Shown piece after piece: positions 31,128-42,749 of a stretch of 64,000 nucleotides of DNA. The number at the start of each line of letters is the position of its first letter. Position 1 is the first letter of the stretch. The translations under genes were made by a program, and so were the position numbers. The DNA comes from Diogma glabrata. Its lineage: Eukaryota; Arthropoda; Insecta; Diptera; Cylindrotomidae. The DNA is taken from the NCBI GenBank assembly GCA_963693315.1, contig OY856188.1:202493602-202557601 (forward strand), written 5' to 3'. The notes under the pieces were generated by a model, which saw nothing but the letters and a program-made list of their open reading frames with translations, was not told where the DNA came from and searched no databases.

Positions 31128-34112
31128 ATGAATTCTGTACACAGGCCTCGGATTATCTCGGATTCATTATTAGAACGACCTCGGAAACTGTACCCGGACT
31201 ACGATTTAAAAATGGGAACCTGGAACGTGCTAAGCCTTAGAAGACCAGGAGATCTACTGAAACTTACAAACCAAATCAATAGCTATACACTGGATATAGT
31301 AGCGTTACAAGAACTAAGGTGGCCAGGGAGTGGAATCCACGAAACAGCCAAGGGATACACTCTCTACTATGGCGGTCATCAAAACGGAGGAGAATTTGGA
31401 GTTGGCTTTCTCATACATCGTCGCGTGAATCAACATGTTATCGACTTTCGCCCAATTAACATGCGGATATGCACAATGAGAATCCGTACGCAAAAATTTA
31501 ATGTAACGATCATCAATGTTCAAGCACCTACTGAAGACAAAGCAAATGACATTAAAGACCTGTTCTTTCTAAGACTCGAAGAAGTCATCAATAACATCCC
31601 GCGGTACGATAAAAAAATCGTGGTAGGTGACTTCAATGCGCAAATTGGTAGAAGTGCAGAACTAAAAACACATGTCGGCCCTAACAGCTTGCATCATACT
31701 AGTAACAATAACGGCTTTCACGCAGCTGAACTGGCTATGATGTATGATCTAGTAATATCTAGCACTTTTTTTCCTCATAAGAGAATCCACACAGCAACGT
31801 GGAAATCAAACGATGGAAGAACTGAAAATCAAATCGATCACGTCATGATTTCTAAGAGACACTCTACAAGTGTAACTGACGTTCGATCATACAGAGGTGC
31901 TGATATGGACACCGATCATATGCTTGTCATCTTTAAGTACAAGTGCAAATTATCATCTACATTTAACAGACAAGCAAAAAAGACCGTGCGCTGGAATGTC
32001 GAAGCATTTAAACACCTGGAAACACTGAATAGATATCAGGAAATTGTAACGCAAAGCATAGAAGAGCATGACATCCCATCTGAGATGCCATAAAACATAC
32101 AAGAAGAATGGCAAACGCTTCAATCAACCATCGTATCCGCAGCACAAACTACAATCGGAAAACGACCACCGAAATCACGTAACGAATGGTTTGATGACGA
32201 GTGCCGCGAAAGCATTGAGCACAAACAAAAACTGCGAGAAAAATGGTTAACAAGAAACACTCGAAGCTCCCAAACTGATTATCTATGCGCCAGAAAAGCC
32301 TCAGCAAAACTCCTACGGAGAAAGAAACGCGAACACATGAAGAGGTGTATCAAAAACATCAACCAACATGCGGCTAATGGAAATTCGAAAGAGTGCTTTG
32401 CCAATGCGCGGAATCTGACCAAAGATTTCCACCCAAGATCTACAGCCATCAAAAATGAAAACAACGAGCTTACAACAAGTGAACGTGATGTGCTGGAAGT
32501 ATGGCAATCCCACTTTCAAGACCTACTGAATAGGACAAATGAAGTTCATCCTATTCGAGCAATTGCTCCGTCAAGTGAGGAGATTTTTGTCCCTTACCCA
32601 ACAATAGAAGAAGTGGAAGCTGCCATCAAAAAATTAAAAAATGGCAAATCACCAGGTATCGATGGAATCCCTGCAGAACTATTTAAGAATGAAGGAGCAG
32701 CTCTGGTCTCACGTATAAACGATCTGATTCTTGCAATCTGGGACCAAGAAGAACTACCTGTTGAATGGAAAACAGCTCTCATTGTTCCGCTACATAAAAA
32801 AGGTGACCGCCTAAAGTGTGCGAATTATCGTGGAATCGCGCTGTTGAACACTGCATATAAAATACTAGCTAATGTCGTACTCGCTCGGCTTATCCCGTTC
32901 GCCGAATCGATCATCGGCGACTATCAGTGTGGTTTTCGTCCCAACCGTTCAACCACAGATCAATGTTTTACCTTAAGGGTGATTCTGGAAAAATGTTGGG
33001 AGTACAACATCAGCATTCACCAGCTCTACGTTGATTTCAAGCAAGCATATGATAGCATCATCCGCGACAACCTCTGGTCTGCACTCATATGCCTTGGTAT
33101 TCCAGCGAAACTTGTTTCTCTGTGCAAACTCACAACATCGGGATCAAACTGTAGAATAGTAATCGAAGGGTCAGTTTCTGACTCTTTTGATATAACATCA
33201 GGTGTTCGACAAGGTGATGCACTCGCGCCCGTACTTTTTAATTTGGCGCTTGAGTACGCGATAAGAAAAAGCCGCATTGAGACACAAAACTGTATATTTA
33301 ACAAATCTAGTCAAATTCTTGGCTATGCAAATGATATTGTGCTTCTCGGACGTAGAACCAACGATATCAAGGATAGTCTCTCTCAGCTTGAAAGAAATGC
33401 TAAACGGCTTGGATTATGCATTAACACCGGCAAGACTAAACTTTTAACAACATCCAGGAATATACCTCCCGGCAATCTGAATACTGGCGACTATGAAGTG
33501 GAACGTGTAGATAACTTCAAATACCTCGGGTCTGTAATAACATCGTCAAATGACATGCAGGCAGATATTAATGCTCGTGTCTCAGCCGCATACAGAGTTT
33601 TCTACGCATACTCAAAACTTTTGCGATCCAAACATCTTTCGCAGTCGTGCAAACTCACACTTTACAAAGCATTAATTCGACCTGTGCTTACCTTTGGAAG
33701 CGAATGCTGGACACTGACTTCCTCCGATTGTAGAATTCTAGCAACATTCGAGAGGAAAGTCATACGAACAATTTATGGTATATGTAAAGTTGCTGAAAAT
33801 CAGTATAGAATCCGAATGAATCATGAAATCAGACAGCTTCTTGGAGGCTGCGATGTAATCGGATTCATCAAATCTAACCGAATTAGATGGTTTGGTCATG
33901 TAGCAAGGGCACCATTAGATAGAATGATTAAAAAAGCGTCCCAACAACAACCAGTTGGTGTTCCACGAAGAGGAAAACCTACACAACGCTGGCGTGATGA
34001 CATCATCCAAGACTTTCGTGATATAGGATATTGAAACTGGGGTCAACAGGTCATGGAACGAGACGATTGGAAGCTGATTGCACAGACGGCAAAATCCCTC
34101 CATGGGATGTAA
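31128..34112 (+). pseudogene. RTE endonuclease-reverse transcriptase ORF with two stops and YAND
   Basis: A single frame of about 995 codons from ATG 31128 to TAA 34112 is interrupted only by TAA at 32091-32093 and TGA at 34032-34034. N-terminal APE endonuclease: GTWNVLSLRRPGDLL, ALQELRWPG, VVGDFNAQIG, NQIDHVMIS, DTDHMLV. RT: NGKSPGIDGIPAELFK, IVPLHKKGDR, NYRGIALLNTAYK, QCGFRPNRSTTDQ, LYVDFKQAYDSI, TSGVRQGDALAPVLF. The catalytic box reads YAND instead of YADD, a D-to-N change (GAT to AAT) that should abolish polymerisation. The C-terminal part includes RWFGHVAR and PRRGKPTQRWRDDI, typical of RTE/BovB-like proteins. It would need in-trans help to move. The clade is clear from domain order and motifs. 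Confidence 0.92.
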
Positions 34113-34283
34113 ATGCCAGAGAGAGAGAGAGGTAAAATAAAGGAATTTAAATTATTAAAAGGGTCTGTAAAATGTTTATTCATTTTAAAAAATGTCTATT
34201 CAGCCCCTTTTTACTAGTTAAAATCTCATTAGTGACTCATAATTTTAACATTAAAAATTTCTAATGACGACCACAAACGTTTT

Positions 34284-35993
34284 TTGGAACATATTATGCT
34301 TGCATCCAAAGATGCCAGCTCTAAATCAAAACAAGTGTTTTTGTTGACAACTCTACCACACAAATTTTGGTCAAATCAACGTATCCAGGATGAATTTAAT
34401 GCATCAAGACGACTGGTAGAATTTGTAATGGATCTGTTGGAAACAGTAGGTCCTTACAGTTGTTGGCCTCAAAGCAAACAAGTGCACAGTTTGTCACAAA
34501 AGATAGTAAAACAAATTCAAACATACTTCTTATCAGAGGAAATTAGTAGAACAATACCTGGCCTTAAAGATGTTGTTACTATTACAGAAGGATCAACAAA
34601 AATTAGGAAATCAAAGTGGTTGGTGTTATGGACCCTCACCGACATCTACGAAATGTTCTTGGAAGAAGACCCAGATGTCAAAATCAGCTTCTCGAAGTTC
34701 ACTCCGTTGCGACCGAAGGAATGTATTTTAGCCGGACCTACCGGAACACAAAATGTCTGTATATGCATGTTACATGAAAATGTACGTTGAATGTGTAAGC
34801 CACTCTTAAATTTAGTAAAAAATGAAAAAGATCTGCTTAAGAAACTGAGTTGTTCTAATGATACAGTGGATTGTGCAACAAATATGTAATGATTGTAAAA
34901 ATATCGTGGAAGCTCACACAGAAACTTGAGTTACTTGCTTTATTGATTATTTATTTTTAATTTATATATTTAAAAATTTTTTGTGCATTTAAAATCGTTT
35001 ATTAAAAATTTAAGTAGATAAAATAAAAATAGCCGTTAGACAAAACCTTCAATATGTACTAAAATAAATTATGGTTTTGATTTTCATTTTAGTTTTAGTA
35101 CATTCAAAAATTTTACAATGGCAGCACTTAATCATATTTTAGAATCATATGTTCGAAACTTCAACTTTGTTTTTTAAGAAATGTCAAAATCATTGTTTAC
35201 TTTTTCGAAAATATGGTTTTTTTTTACCATATTTCATAATTAAATTATTATGTGTTAAGTATTTTTTAAATTAGTGCAATTATTTTTATATATATCAGGT
35301 ATGTATCTTATTTAATTTTTATGAAAAAAAAGTGTTAATTTTATTTAAATTATTATAAAAATCATCGATATTGACCGACACTACAGTTTACAAAAAAGTG
35401 ATTTTTATATGGAAAATTTTTTTTTCAAAAGGCCATATCTCGAGAACCGGGCACAATTTTGATAAGTGCCCTTAACATTTTCGTCTTGGTTTAGCATCAA
35501 CTAAAAAAAAAAAATCTCAAATCGAGGGGCCAAAGACTTCAAAGAACTGCCGCTCAATATAAAAATAAGAAGAATATTATAAATCTCTGCAAATATATTG
35601 ATGATTTTAAAATACCTGCAGAATAGCATTTCTTTTCAACTGCCCACGGAAAGGGTCCATCCGATGGGATTGGAGGAACACTTAAAAGAGAAGCCCGGAG
35701 AGCTTCGCTTAGAGGAGAAAAAATATCAACAGCAAGGGAATTGTTTGAATGGGCGGAAATTTGGTCGAAAAAAACACCACGTTATGAAGTTTTCATATGT
35801 GTCTTCAGAAGATATCGAACTACAGGAACAATTTCTTTCGGTGCGGTTTTCGGACATTAAAACCATAAGTGGAACTCAAGGATTCCACTGTTTTTTACCG
35901 GATAACACTACACCCGATAAAATAATTGCCAAAATGTTTTCTTTTTCTGATGATCATAAATATTTCAATTTAAAGGCAAAAAAAAATATATAA
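34284..35993 (+). pseudogene. Transposase-like gene of the second long-inverted-repeat element
   Basis: 34284-34787 is open (168 codons) with LPHKFWSNQRIQDEFNASRR, a helix-turn-helix-like start, then ISFSKFTPLRPKECILAGPT and GTQNVCICMLHENV. This LRPK.C.LAG..GT..VC.C..H.NV series recurs in unnamed insect proteins. After TGA the reading continues weakly (CKPLLNLVKNEKDLL, CSNDTVDC). From about 35546 it resumes as AAQYKNKKNIINLCKYIDDF, IPAE-stop-HFFSTAHGKG and PSDGIGGTLKREARRASLRG. After a frameshift it ends with DIKTISGTQGFHCFLPDN and IIAKMFSFS. Tryptophan of AEWHF has become TAG. A DDE-like fold is inferred from the spaced Asp motifs only. About 700 AT-rich bases (34850-35540) separate the two parts; intron or insertion is unresolved. 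Confidence 0.65.
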
Positions 35994-37004
35994 ATTAATT
36001 TTTTAATGTATTTATTTATAATATTGATTAAATTATAATGTTTATAGAAAAAATATTTTTTTAATGTTTTTTTTTTAATGTTAGTGTAGGTGATGTTGAA
36101 ATTATAACAAAATCCTCGATCATGTGGATCTCCAATTCTTATTCTGAATAAAAACCTGTTTCTCAATCAGAAATACTCAGAAAATTGTTCAAATTTATTG
36201 CAGGTGTTAAAATATGAAATGTTTAATTTATTAGATCCACATTTAGTACAGGATTATTAACTTAATAAAAAACACATGTGAATTTTTCATATACCAAACT
36301 TTAAAAAATCGTGAGAAAAAATCCATATTGAATTGCGGCTTTTTTATTTCTCAATTTCATAGCTGCATATGTTTACTTTAAAATTTGTGAAAAACAAAAA
36401 AAAAGGGTTTTTAGATATGAGCTTTGAAGTAAACCAAGGCTTTACGCGCGGAAAAGAGAAAAGTTATTAATTTGAAACTTACTTATTTGAATTATTCAAT
36501 TATTTTCCTTTTTACTTGCAAAAATATACGTAAGTCGGATGAAATTTGTAGCACCTATTCACAAAACATTAATATCATTACCAAAACTACGTGAAAAAGC
36601 CTCAAAAATTCAACCGCGCATAACTCCGATTCAGAGTACACAAAAAATAAAAGCAGAAATAACTTTTTTCCTTTCGTCAATACCAACAATATTTCAAAAT
36701 TTCAGGTTTTTTAAAAATCAAAAATTTAAAAATCAACAAAAAAATGTACGTTTTCAAAATAATAGCCCAATTGTTTTTTTTCTCCTTTCCCAGCAAAACT
36801 TGTATCAATTGCTAAAAGTTTGAAACGAAATACGAATTTAAAGAAAAGGTTTTCAAATAAAGCAAACGATTAAATAAAATAATCACCAGTCACCACAGTT
36901 TAAATGATGGTTTCGGGACTTTGAAAGCCGGGACTTTGAAACATGTATGTAAATTACTTGTATAACATAGTATCGTATGTGAGTGAATTAACGCTTTTTA
37001 TGAA

Positions 37005-37690
37005 TGCAAACGTTTATTTACAACAAAGAAAAAAAAATTCATGATTTGAAAGTAGTTTTTAAGGTTTTGCGCTTTTTTAATGAACTTTTTGTACATAAAC
37101 AATATTATATTTTAATTCTATATTAAAGTTGGGATTTCAACGAAAAAAATGAGCACTAATAAAGTTCAAAAATCGAAAATTTCCTAACTAAATTTTTCGA
37201 TTGAAAATTAGGTCTTTTTTTTTAATTTTCTTCATAAAACATCGAAAATTAAATATTTCGCTTTAAAAAAATTTGGGATTGTTTGAAACACAAAAAAAAA
37301 CATTTCCACCGATTTTCATGAAAATATAAAAACTTTTGCGATTGTTATAAATTAAAAACAAAAGAAACGGTTTTTTGCATTTTTCTCGATAATTTTGTGG
37401 TTGTGGTCACCTATTACATTTACAACTATTACATTTAACTTTTTTCGATAGGATACATAGTTTAGTCGCAAATCGCAAAAAACTAATACAAACCCCTAAA
37501 AACGTATATACTACAACCCCCTTACTCCTTTGCGGGACCTTTACTCAGTTTCGTCGATTTTTCCTTAATTACTTAGACCATTAACTACATTTTCCGACCA
37601 TTTGTATACTGCTAAGAATTTTTTTTTTTCTTTACCAGGATTGGCCCTGGTCTAATTCGATTTTTCGTCTATATAGGTTTATTTATGTAA
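37005..37690. other. AT-rich intergenic sequence
   Basis: No gene or repeat boundary identified. Confidence 0.4.
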
Positions 37691-37694
37691 AATT

Positions 37695-37905
37695 TATTTA
37701 TTTCTGGGATTCCATACAACGCGGTATGCATTCATTCAATTTATATTAGTTCTCAGTTTTCTATAACACGTTTTCCATATAACGAGACAGTGGTTTCCCT
37801 ATAACGCGATGTAAATAAGTATGATTTATCTTCTATGTTTCTTTATGTATTCTCAAAACACGGTTGCCATATAACGCGGTACGCGCGTTATAGGAGAATA
37901 TAAAA
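37695..37905. repeat. Degenerate pogo/Tc1-like MITE remnant
   Basis: The phrases CATACAACGCGGTA, CCATATAACGAGACAG, CCTATAACGCGATG, CCATATAACGCGGTA and CGCGTTATAGG recur, in direct and inverted form. This ATAACGCG vocabulary is typical of pogo-type terminal repeats, but ends and TA duplication could not be fixed. Confidence 0.5.
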
Positions 37906-38363
37906 AACTATAAAGAAATCAAAACTTAGATTGGTTATTATTAGTTGGCAAAAAAATTTTCTTAACGAATTCGCCTCGACTAATAATTTTTAGGACAATT
38001 CCTCAAGCATTGATAATAGCCTTCGCGCCATTACCAATCAACTTGCTTTCGAAATGTTCACAAAAAACTATTTCGAATGATCACTTTTCTTGGGAAATTA
38101 ATACTGATAACTTCTCTATATGCTGATGATAATTGCCCTATTCGTGATAATTGCCCTATTCTTAGTGTAATTAAAATGTGATTAGTCAAATTTAATGATG
38201 TAATTACATTTCAGCGAATTTCATTTGGTTAAATTTAAATACATATACAGCAAAAAAAATTTATAATATTTAATGTAATTTGAAATAAAAATAAGAATTG
38301 ACATTTGTTATGTTAATTAAGTTGTGTTTACACAGATTTAGTACATGAAAAATTAAACCCTTA
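37906..38363. other. Intergenic sequence downstream of the 38.4 kb P450
   Basis: No gene is visible; this should contain the 3'UTR of the P450 on the minus strand. Confidence 0.4.
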
Positions 38364-39935
38364 TTAAATCCTTGGTTTCAAACTCAACCACATTCCATTG
38401 TCTGGTGTAATCCGTCCATTTCGTCTACCACATTTAGCTGGAATTTCCGTTTTACTACAAACTTCAAACGTAAAATTTAACAAAAGATTATAAAAAACTG
38501 TTTTCACTTCCATCAAGGCAAATCTTGATCCAACACAATTTCGTGGTCCCGTTCCAAACGGCAAATATGCTAAATGATTAATCTCATGTTTTCTTTCATC
38601 ACTGAATCGCTCCGGATCGAATTTCTCTGGATTTGGGTAGTATTTTGGATCATGATGTATACCATAGATTGGCACCCATAGAAGATCGGATTCCTTGAAA
38701 TATAAATCCTGATTTTCATATTTCATATTAAAGCTTTTATTACATATACGATCGGTGAACGGAGCTGGAGGCCATTTTCTCAATGTTTCCGCAACAAATT
38801 GATCTAAGTACTTCATTTTTATGATTTTATCATAATCAATCGATTTTCCATCCAACCGTTGAGTAACTTCATCGATTTCATTTAAAAGTTTCTGTTGAAT
38901 GTCTGGATTAACAGCTGCTTCATATGCCATGAACGTCAACGCAGTTGAAACTGTATCAAATCCTGCCAAGAAGAATATCAAACACTGAGCAACAATATCT
39001 TCGTCGGTCAATTTTACTATGTGATGTGTTTTTTCATCTTCATATTCCTCAACAACAGAAAACTCTTGCTTGCCATCCTTTTCCCCCGTGCTTGTTAATT
39101 TGCCTTGTTTCGCTATCATCAATAAATTTATTAGATCTGGTCGTACAATATTCTTCTCTTCACGAATTTTCATAGCCTCCAAAATTACTTTACGAAAATA
39201 AAGTTGTTCTGATTTATTCAAAAAAGTGATTTTAAAAAATTTCATAATCCGTGGAATGTGAACAAATCCAATAAACTTTAAAACAATTGAAAGTTTTCCA
39301 AAATTTGTAAGAATACTTCCCATATTAAAAAATTCGTTATCTGGATTCTTAATTGAGTTGACTTCAAGACCAAATGCACATGTTGCTATAATATCGTTTG
39401 TGAAACGTGTAAAGAAATGTTTCATTTCAATTGCATCATAATTAGTTTTATTTTTATCGTTATGAGCTTTAATCAAATCACTGGTACATTTTAACACCAA
39501 ATCGAACATTAATTTCATTTTACTTCCAGTAAACGCCGGACTAAATGTAGATCTCATTGCACGCCATCTTTCACCTTTTAATGAAAGCAATGTTTTTCCA
39601 AAATACGGATCAATATCTTCCGGTGCCAGTACTCGATGATCTAGGAAATTTTTTATGGTTAATTGTTTGATTAATTCAGGATCTTTCGCAATGTAGCCAG
39701 GACGTGTTTGAACAAAAAATCCATATATTTTCTCATTAGGGAACTTTTTATACAAATCATCAAATAATTCAGGCTGAGATTGTGTTCTTAAAATAAGCGG
39801 CATTGTATTACCAAACCACGGTTTTGGTTTAAGATATTTAACATTTTTATCGATAAAATAATTTTCATTTCTTCTGCCTCGTTGGATTATCAAGAAGATT
39901 AACAAAACAATTACCAAAAGAACTAGGATAATCAT
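38364..39935 (-). CDS. Cytochrome P450, CYP9-like
   Basis: An intact 523-residue single-exon coding region from ATG 39935. It is an ER-anchored monooxygenase with the N-terminal membrane helix (MIILVLLVIVLLIFLIIQ), WRAMR, AGFDT, ETLRKWPPAPF, PERF and the haem loop [14 protein letters not shown] (Cys ~467). Compared with its neighbours it lacks three residues near residue 97 (IKNFLDHR against IKNFINFENHR), in the B-C region that shapes substrate access. From ETLR to SKTEIPAK it is identical to the 42.8 kb gene, while the N-terminal halves differ at many positions, which suggests gene conversion. The gene is likely active; the substrate is unknown. Confidence 0.96.
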   Translation of the reverse strand: MIILVLLVIVLLIFLIIQRGRRNENYFIDKNVKYLKPKPWFGNTMPLILRTQSQPELFDDLYKKFPNEKIYGFFVQTRPGYIAKDPELIKQLTIKNFLDHRVLAPEDIDPYFGKTLLSLKGERWRAMRSTFSPAFTGSKMKLMFDLVLKCTSDLIKAHNDKNKTNYDAIEMKHFFTRFTNDIIATCAFGLEVNSIKNPDNEFFNMGSILTNFGKLSIVLKFIGFVHIPRIMKFFKITFLNKSEQLYFRKVILEAMKIREEKNIVRPDLINLLMIAKQGKLTSTGEKDGKQEFSVVEEYEDEKTHHIVKLTDEDIVAQCLIFFLAGFDTVSTALTFMAYEAAVNPDIQQKLLNEIDEVTQRLDGKSIDYDKIIKMKYLDQFVAETLRKWPPAPFTDRICNKSFNMKYENQDLYFKESDLLWVPIYGIHHDPKYYPNPEKFDPERFSDERKHEINHLAYLPFGTGPRNCVGSRFALMEVKTVFYNLLLNFTFEVCSKTEIPAKCGRRNGRITPDNGMWLSLKPRI

Positions 39936-39949
39936 AATTTCTTTGTCAG

Positions 39950-39965
39950 CTAGAATGAAAGCAAA
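39950..39965 (-). promoter_or_regulatory. 3' splice site of a 5'UTR intron
   Basis: Minus-strand TTTTGCTTTCATTCTAG precedes CTGACAAAGAAATT and the ATG, matching the 13.5 kb gene. Confidence 0.6.
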
Positions 39966-40556
39966 AATTATTTGAATACTAAAATTTAGTAGTTAACAAA
40001 TATTCCAATGAAAAGAACTTTGGATCTTTAAAATTAAAAAAATTATGCTATTAATCTTTCATTAAATTTTTGAATAAAAGAAGGTTAATGATAATTAAGT
40101 TCTATATTCAAATAAAAACTTTGAAGCAAACATTTCTTCGTTTTTATCCAACAGTAGTATTAAGTTATTAACGCATTACATATCACAAAAATGAAAAAAA
40201 ATCAAATCACTATGAATCACCATAATATTTCAAATGTTTTTCTCACAATTATTTCTTTATTTAATAAAAAGTAAAAACAGTTTAAATTACTACAATGAAA
40301 TTTTATTTATAATAATTACTTATCTAAATCTTATCAAATTCACCATAAATCGTGTTTTACCTTTACCAATCAATATTTCTTCTTGATTATTTTTTTAATT
40401 AAATAAATTACTTAGAGTATGATTTTGTTTTACTTTAATCGGGTTGTAAACTGAATTAAACAAAATAAAATTATTGTAACATTTCGAGCCTCTTGCCAAT
40501 TTCAGATACAGTTGAACGATAATAGTTGCATGGATGATGCATATAGATGTTATAAA
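39966..40556. other. Upstream region of the 38.4 kb P450
   Basis: AT-rich, no coding sequence. Promoter and non-coding first exon of the P450 are expected in this area but no confident core-promoter motif was identified. Confidence 0.4.
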
Positions 40557-40657
40557 TGATGAAACTTAAAAGTACAATCTTTTTTGCATTGATGATGAAA
40601 TTGAAAAGTATAATTTTTTAAGCAAAGATGATGAAATTTAAAAGTACAATTTTTTGG
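40557..40657. repeat. Tandem repeat, ~36-bp unit, three copies
   Basis: GATGATGAAATTTAAAAGTA-type units begin near 40558, 40595 and 40631, each ending in a T-run followed by a few variable bases. Confidence 0.75.
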
Positions 40658-40803
40658 ATGTTTCTATTCTAACAATTTTACATAAACGAGTGAGTGACTA
40701 AAAAACAATTTCCGTACCAATGCAGATCCAAAGTTTTCAAAATGTAGACTAAGTACTAACCATAATAATTATGATTATATTGTGGGTTGCATTAGACTAA
40801 ATA

Positions 40804-41051
40804 CAGTAGAACCTCGCTTAACGAACATATTTCGTTCCCGAATCTTTATCGTAAGGCACTCGGTAAGCATAACAACGTTTTCCATATTTTTATGTTTACG
40901 TTAATTTTTTCACAATCCGGAACTTCTTCCTCTCGTTAAGTGAAACGTTGCTCGTTAAGCGAGTCACTTTCTTACAATTTGTTTTTCTCGTTATGTAAAT
41001 CACTCGTTATGACTTATCGTTCTTCTTATCGTTAAGCGAGTTTCTATACTG
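40804..41051. mobile_element. pogo-like MITE
   Basis: The 248-bp element begins CAGTAGAACCTCGCTTAACG and ends CGTTAAGCGAGTTTCTATACTG. It is flanked by TA on both sides (40802-40803, 41052-41053). These termini are those of pogo/Tigger-type non-autonomous elements. The interior repeats CTCGTTAAG and CTCGTTATG; there is no coding capacity. Confidence 0.9.
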
Positions 41052-41053
41052 TA

Positions 41054-41384
41054 GTTAATTACAGATTGAGGTTTTAAAAAAAAGAAGAGCAATCCTGCGG
41101 TTTATATTGAATCTCGTCGCGAGCCGAGGGCTTTATTGAACCAAGGGCTTAATCTCTCTTTCCGCCTTCCCGTTTTACGCACAACTGAATGGTTAAATAA
41201 ATCAGTTTTTGAATTTTATAAACTAGCTAGGCATTTTGAAAATGCGAAAAAAAATCTAAACATACCATAATGTTCACTACAAAGTTTATACAATAATTCA
41301 TTTGTATGTTCTGATTATTCCATATAGCTACGGGCGTAAAGTGCGATTTTTCGCCACGATAACTAGGCTGTAATAGTACATTAT
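41054..41384. other. Intergenic sequence, no recognised feature
   Basis: No supported gene or repeat boundary. Confidence 0.4.
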
Positions 41385-41455
41385 AATGTAAAGACGTAAA
41401 GCTAAAGATTTTAGAGGTATGTGGCGTTTGCAAATTGAAGCGCTATCCGTGAGCC
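41385..41455 (+). repeat. Diverged arm of the GGACGTAA palindromic repeat
   Basis: AAGACGTAAAGCTAAAGATT and GGTATGTGGCGTTTGCAAAT align with the arms at 9684-9775 and 42084-42140 with several differences. Confidence 0.6.
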
Positions 41456-42083
41456 GATAATAACCGATAATAGCTATTTATGTATCGATAATAGCTATTA
41501 ATGTATTAAGGGTGAAAAGTATCTTTTTAGGCAAAAAGATACTTTATACCTGAATTACATACAAGAGTTTTTGTACGAGTAAGATTCTGTATTATTTACA
41601 TAAATTAAAATATGTACATGTATTTACACAATATAGCAAAATATTTTTTAAGAAAATTGTTTAATCCAAGTAGTCTCTTTTTATATTTATTTTCATAAAT
41701 TTCTATAGCAACAATTTTTTTTTTAATTTCTATATTAAATTATTTATTTTTTTCTAAAATTCTTTAGCAACCAATTTATTTAATTTTAATTGTATATTAA
41801 ATTACTAACAAACCAAAAAAAGGCTTAGATTAAACGGTTTTCTCAAAATAAAATTTCACACAACACATTTCTGTAGATATATGTGTTTTTTTTTTTTGGA
41901 AATAGGCAGGCATAATGTGGTTTTTTTTCTTTTGAGATTTGAGCGTGTTTTCGGCAATATTTACGCTTTAGGGCTTAAAATAGTAATTTTACACATTGTT
42001 ATTTCGATTGGAAAAAATAGACTGCTTTGCACCCGATTTTTGAATCGTAAAATCGCATTTTACGGTATACTCGTACAAAATAG
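41456..42083. other. AT-rich spacer between repeat copies
   Basis: No gene. The first part (AGCTATTTATGTATC...AAAAGTATCTTTTTAG) resembles sequence near 9570-9620, so the repeat family may be longer than the palindromic unit alone. Confidence 0.4.
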
Positions 42084-42563
42084 CACATTATGATGCTAGG
42101 ACGTAGAGCTAAAGATTTTGGACGGATGTGGAGTTTGCAAATCGAGGCGCTAGCCGAGATTTGCACCCACATTAAGTCCAAAATAGCTTACGTCCGTATT
42201 TTTTATTCGCCGCAAGCAAAATATTTTAAGAAAAGTTGTTTATTCTAAATTAAAATTATAAATTTTCATAAATTTTAAAATAAAAATATGTAGAACAAGT
42301 AACCTTTGACAAAATATTTATTATTTTTTCCAAATTATTGTGTAGCTATGACAACAAATGACAACAACTATTTTAATTGGATAATGAAATTTTGAATTTA
42401 AGGGTTGCTTTGATAAAAATTTTTATTTAAATTTAAACAAATACAAATGCTTTTTACTTTTTTGGACGTAGCTATGACAACAAAATAAATAGTTGAAAAG
42501 TGATACTTTAAAGCCGCAAATCACAGTAATAAAGCAACACTTTAATATGTAGGCGAATAAAAA
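42084..42563 (-). mobile_element. MITE copy 2 with adjoining palindromic unit
   Basis: Reverse-oriented relative of 8997-9495. 42200-42563 is bounded by TTTTTATTCGCC and GGCGAATAAAAA, and 42084-42196 is the GGACGTAA palindrome. Length differences are small. The copy lies under 200 bp from the 3' end of the 42.8 kb P450. Confidence 0.75.
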
Positions 42564-42749
42564 ATTAATTTAAGTTACTATTGACGTTAAAAACGTTTTG
42601 AACATAAGCATGAAAGTGTTTACGTTTTAGTATTTGTTTTACTTAATTTTATTATTTTTCATATTTTTTATTAATTATTTATATAACAAAAATCTAATAC
42701 ATTCAAGAAATTTACAAATAAAATATACATCTAATGGCTTGATAAATTA

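Larger units (their letters stand above)
30711..34130 (+). mobile_element. Full-length RTE-type non-LTR retrotransposon with 13-bp target duplication
   Basis: It is flanked by the perfect 13-bp repeat GGTAAAATAAAGG (30698-30710 and 34131-34143). The 3' end is a short (GA)n tract (about 34118-34130), as RTE elements end in simple repeats. The 5'UTR contains two tandem ~81-bp units (about 30870-31026), each with GCGGGCGTCTGTCTTGGATC and AAGCGGCTCGCTATATAAAC. One open region with two stops follows. Base composition is clearly richer in GC than the surroundings, which makes the insertion stand out. Confidence 0.93.
28629..37004. mobile_element. Second long-inverted-repeat transposon, hosting an RTE insertion
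   Basis: 29893-30655 pairs with 36170-36772 in inverted orientation (for example ATAACTCCGATTCAGAGTAC and TACTGTGGATC-type blocks on either side), and 28629-28750 pairs with 36890-37004 (ACGATACTATGTTATACAAG and complement). The left arm carries an extra ~1.1 kb (28751-29892, with a CXC pseudogene and a palindrome) absent from the right arm. Without the nested RTE element the internal region is about 2 kb and holds a plus-strand transposase-like pseudogene (34284-35993). Outer ends are approximate and no target duplication was identified. Confidence 0.75.

Noticed and set aside
36539..36823. 94-codon plus-strand frame
   Set aside because: It lies in the right inverted-repeat arm; the matching left arm does not preserve the frame.
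41881..42181. Short overlapping frames on both strands
   Set aside because: They cross the palindromic repeat family and lack protein-like composition.
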